From Clostridia bacterium (GTDB lineage Bacteria > Bacillota > Clostridia > Oscillospirales > CAG-272), in the NCBI GenBank assembly GCA_017464565.1, contig JAFTZH010000038.1, positions 1-32,941 of the forward strand: a stretch of DNA of 32,941 nucleotides. The letters are read 5' to 3'. The translations under genes were made by a program, and so were the position numbers. The stretch's first letter is position 1; the number at the start of each line of letters is the position of its first letter. Shown piece by piece: positions 32,299 through 32,941 of this stretch. The notes beneath the pieces are model-generated. The model was given only the letters and a program-made list of their open reading frames with translations, did not search any database and was not told the origin of the DNA.

Positions 32299-32838
32299 AT
32301 GCCCACTACTTATGTGCAATACACACTGCAGGCAAATAATCGCACGGATATAAGAAATGAACTGGTTTCCTTGTTCCTTAAAGAGCAACCCGGCACAGGG
32401 AAAGGAGATGATTGTTCTTCGTATCGTTATACGGTTGAAACTTTTAATCATTATTCCGTTGTGCTTAACAGACCTGTTGGATTAAATAAAGGATTTGATT
32501 TTACCGTAAACATAGATGGTATGAAATTCAAGAAAAAAAGAACGTATTCTTATCCGAGTCATCAAAATATAGTAGATATTTTACAGGCAGTAAAAAATTC
32601 CAATTCAATACAATATCAGATCGTTGCATCGGAAATTCGAAATATATATAACTGTTTATCCCCTAATCTTCAAAATGTTACAGGTATTACTTTTTTAGAT
32701 TACACTAACACACCGCGACCAATAGAAATCATCTTATTGACAATTAAGTGGTTGTTTATAGAACAAGATATTACATATTGGAACTGGTCAGGCAGAAATA
32801 TGCTGTTTTCAAGTCTTCAGAATTTAGGATTAGTATGA
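32299..32838 (+). CDS. Unknown protein in the restriction-modification operon
   Basis: 179 residues that I do not recognise. It starts MPTTYVQYTLQANNRTDIRN after a clear AAAGGAG. It contains a basic strand segment (GMKFKKKRTYSYPSHQNI), many Asn and Tyr residues, and a C-terminal part with IEIILLTIKWLFIEQDITYW and NWSGRNML. No membrane segment, signal or nuclease motif is visible. It follows the MutH-like nuclease and overlaps the next methyltransferase by 4 bases (ATGA), which suggests a functional link: DNA recognition, an accessory restriction subunit or a specificity component are possibilities, none shown by the sequence. Confidence 0.7.
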   Translation: MPTTYVQYTLQANNRTDIRNELVSLFLKEQPGTGKGDDCSSYRYTVETFNHYSVVLNRPVGLNKGFDFTVNIDGMKFKKKRTYSYPSHQNIVDILQAVKNSNSIQYQIVASEIRNIYNCLSPNLQNVTGITFLDYTNTPRPIEIILLTIKWLFIEQDITYWNWSGRNMLFSSLQNLGLV

Positions 32839-32941
32839 GTAGTAAAAAAATAAAAAGATGGCAGCCCGAAAACTTTGAATTAGAGATGACCACACATTGG
32901 ACATTCCCTAATCGCGGAGATTGGGCAACGCACGATGCAAA
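32835..32941 (+). CDS. Second DNA methyltransferase, N-terminal fragment (cut by window end)
   Basis: Only 35 codons are inside the window: MSSKKIKRWQPENFELEMTT then HWTFPNRGDWATHDA. The HW(S/T)FP.RG.WATH element is typical of the N6/N4 (beta-class) DNA methyltransferases that continue with a YRGNWSP-like block and a FVGGGTT-like SAM motif. Systems of the DpnII type also carry two methyltransferases. The ATG overlaps the previous stop (ATGA). The call rests on a short fragment; the sequence beyond the window would prove it. Confidence 0.65.
   Translation, partial: MSSKKIKRWQPENFELEMTTHWTFPNRGDWATHDA

Overview
The window looks like a chromosomal segment of an endospore-forming Gram-positive bacterium of the class Clostridia, probably an uncultured gut Oscillospirales-type lineage. 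The evidence is an adjacent spoIIGA-sigE pair, Firmicutes-style Shine-Dalgarno sites (GGAGG), consensus sigma-A promoters (TTGNNN, 17 bp, TATAAT) and lipoproteins with LAAC-type lipoboxes. Core genes use ATA and AGA codons heavily. TAG is a genuine stop here: sigE ends on it.

Left part (1-8641): a divergent NAD-biosynthesis pair (nicotinate phosphoribosyltransferase, minus strand; glutamine-dependent NAD synthetase, plus strand). A plus-strand run follows: an Sfp-type phosphopantetheinyl transferase, class II fumarase, malic enzyme (fumarate to malate to pyruvate) and a PHP-domain phosphoesterase. About 770 bases without a gene then hold a copy of a dispersed hairpin repeat and several stem-loops. 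Next is a broken secreted SGNH-hydrolase gene with an in-frame amber stop and a frameshift (8642-10269).

Middle (10424-17294): a compact one-strand block of seven phage head genes (small and large terminase, propeller-like protein, portal, scaffold, major capsid, short adaptor-like protein). All frames are intact, but no integrase, replication, lysis or tail gene is visible. It ends just before tRNA-Gln and has host-like codon use. This is the best candidate for an unusual system: a tailless packaging/capsid island that is a remnant, a satellite or domesticated. A small membrane protein and spoIIGA-sigE follow.

19741-30069: two lipoproteins of unknown function, rpmE (L31), a cysteine desulfurase, murD, a YbaK-type tRNA deacylase, a divergent GyrB/ParE paralogue without an adjacent A subunit, and an ECF sigma/anti-sigma pair. 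Upstream of the first lipoprotein a consensus promoter, a long rod-shaped inverted repeat and an intrinsic terminator define an unannotated structured RNA of about 175 nt (21171-21345).

Right end (30301-32941): a more AT-rich, probably acquired restriction-modification island. It holds an HTH-Dam fusion with a probable self-operator, a single-domain MutH/Sau3AI-like nuclease, an unknown protein, and the start of a second DNA methyltransferase cut by the window edge. At least four copies of a roughly 110-130 bp repeat (1, 7887, 19756, 21585 reversed) mark intergenic junctions. All functional calls come from motif reading without database searches.
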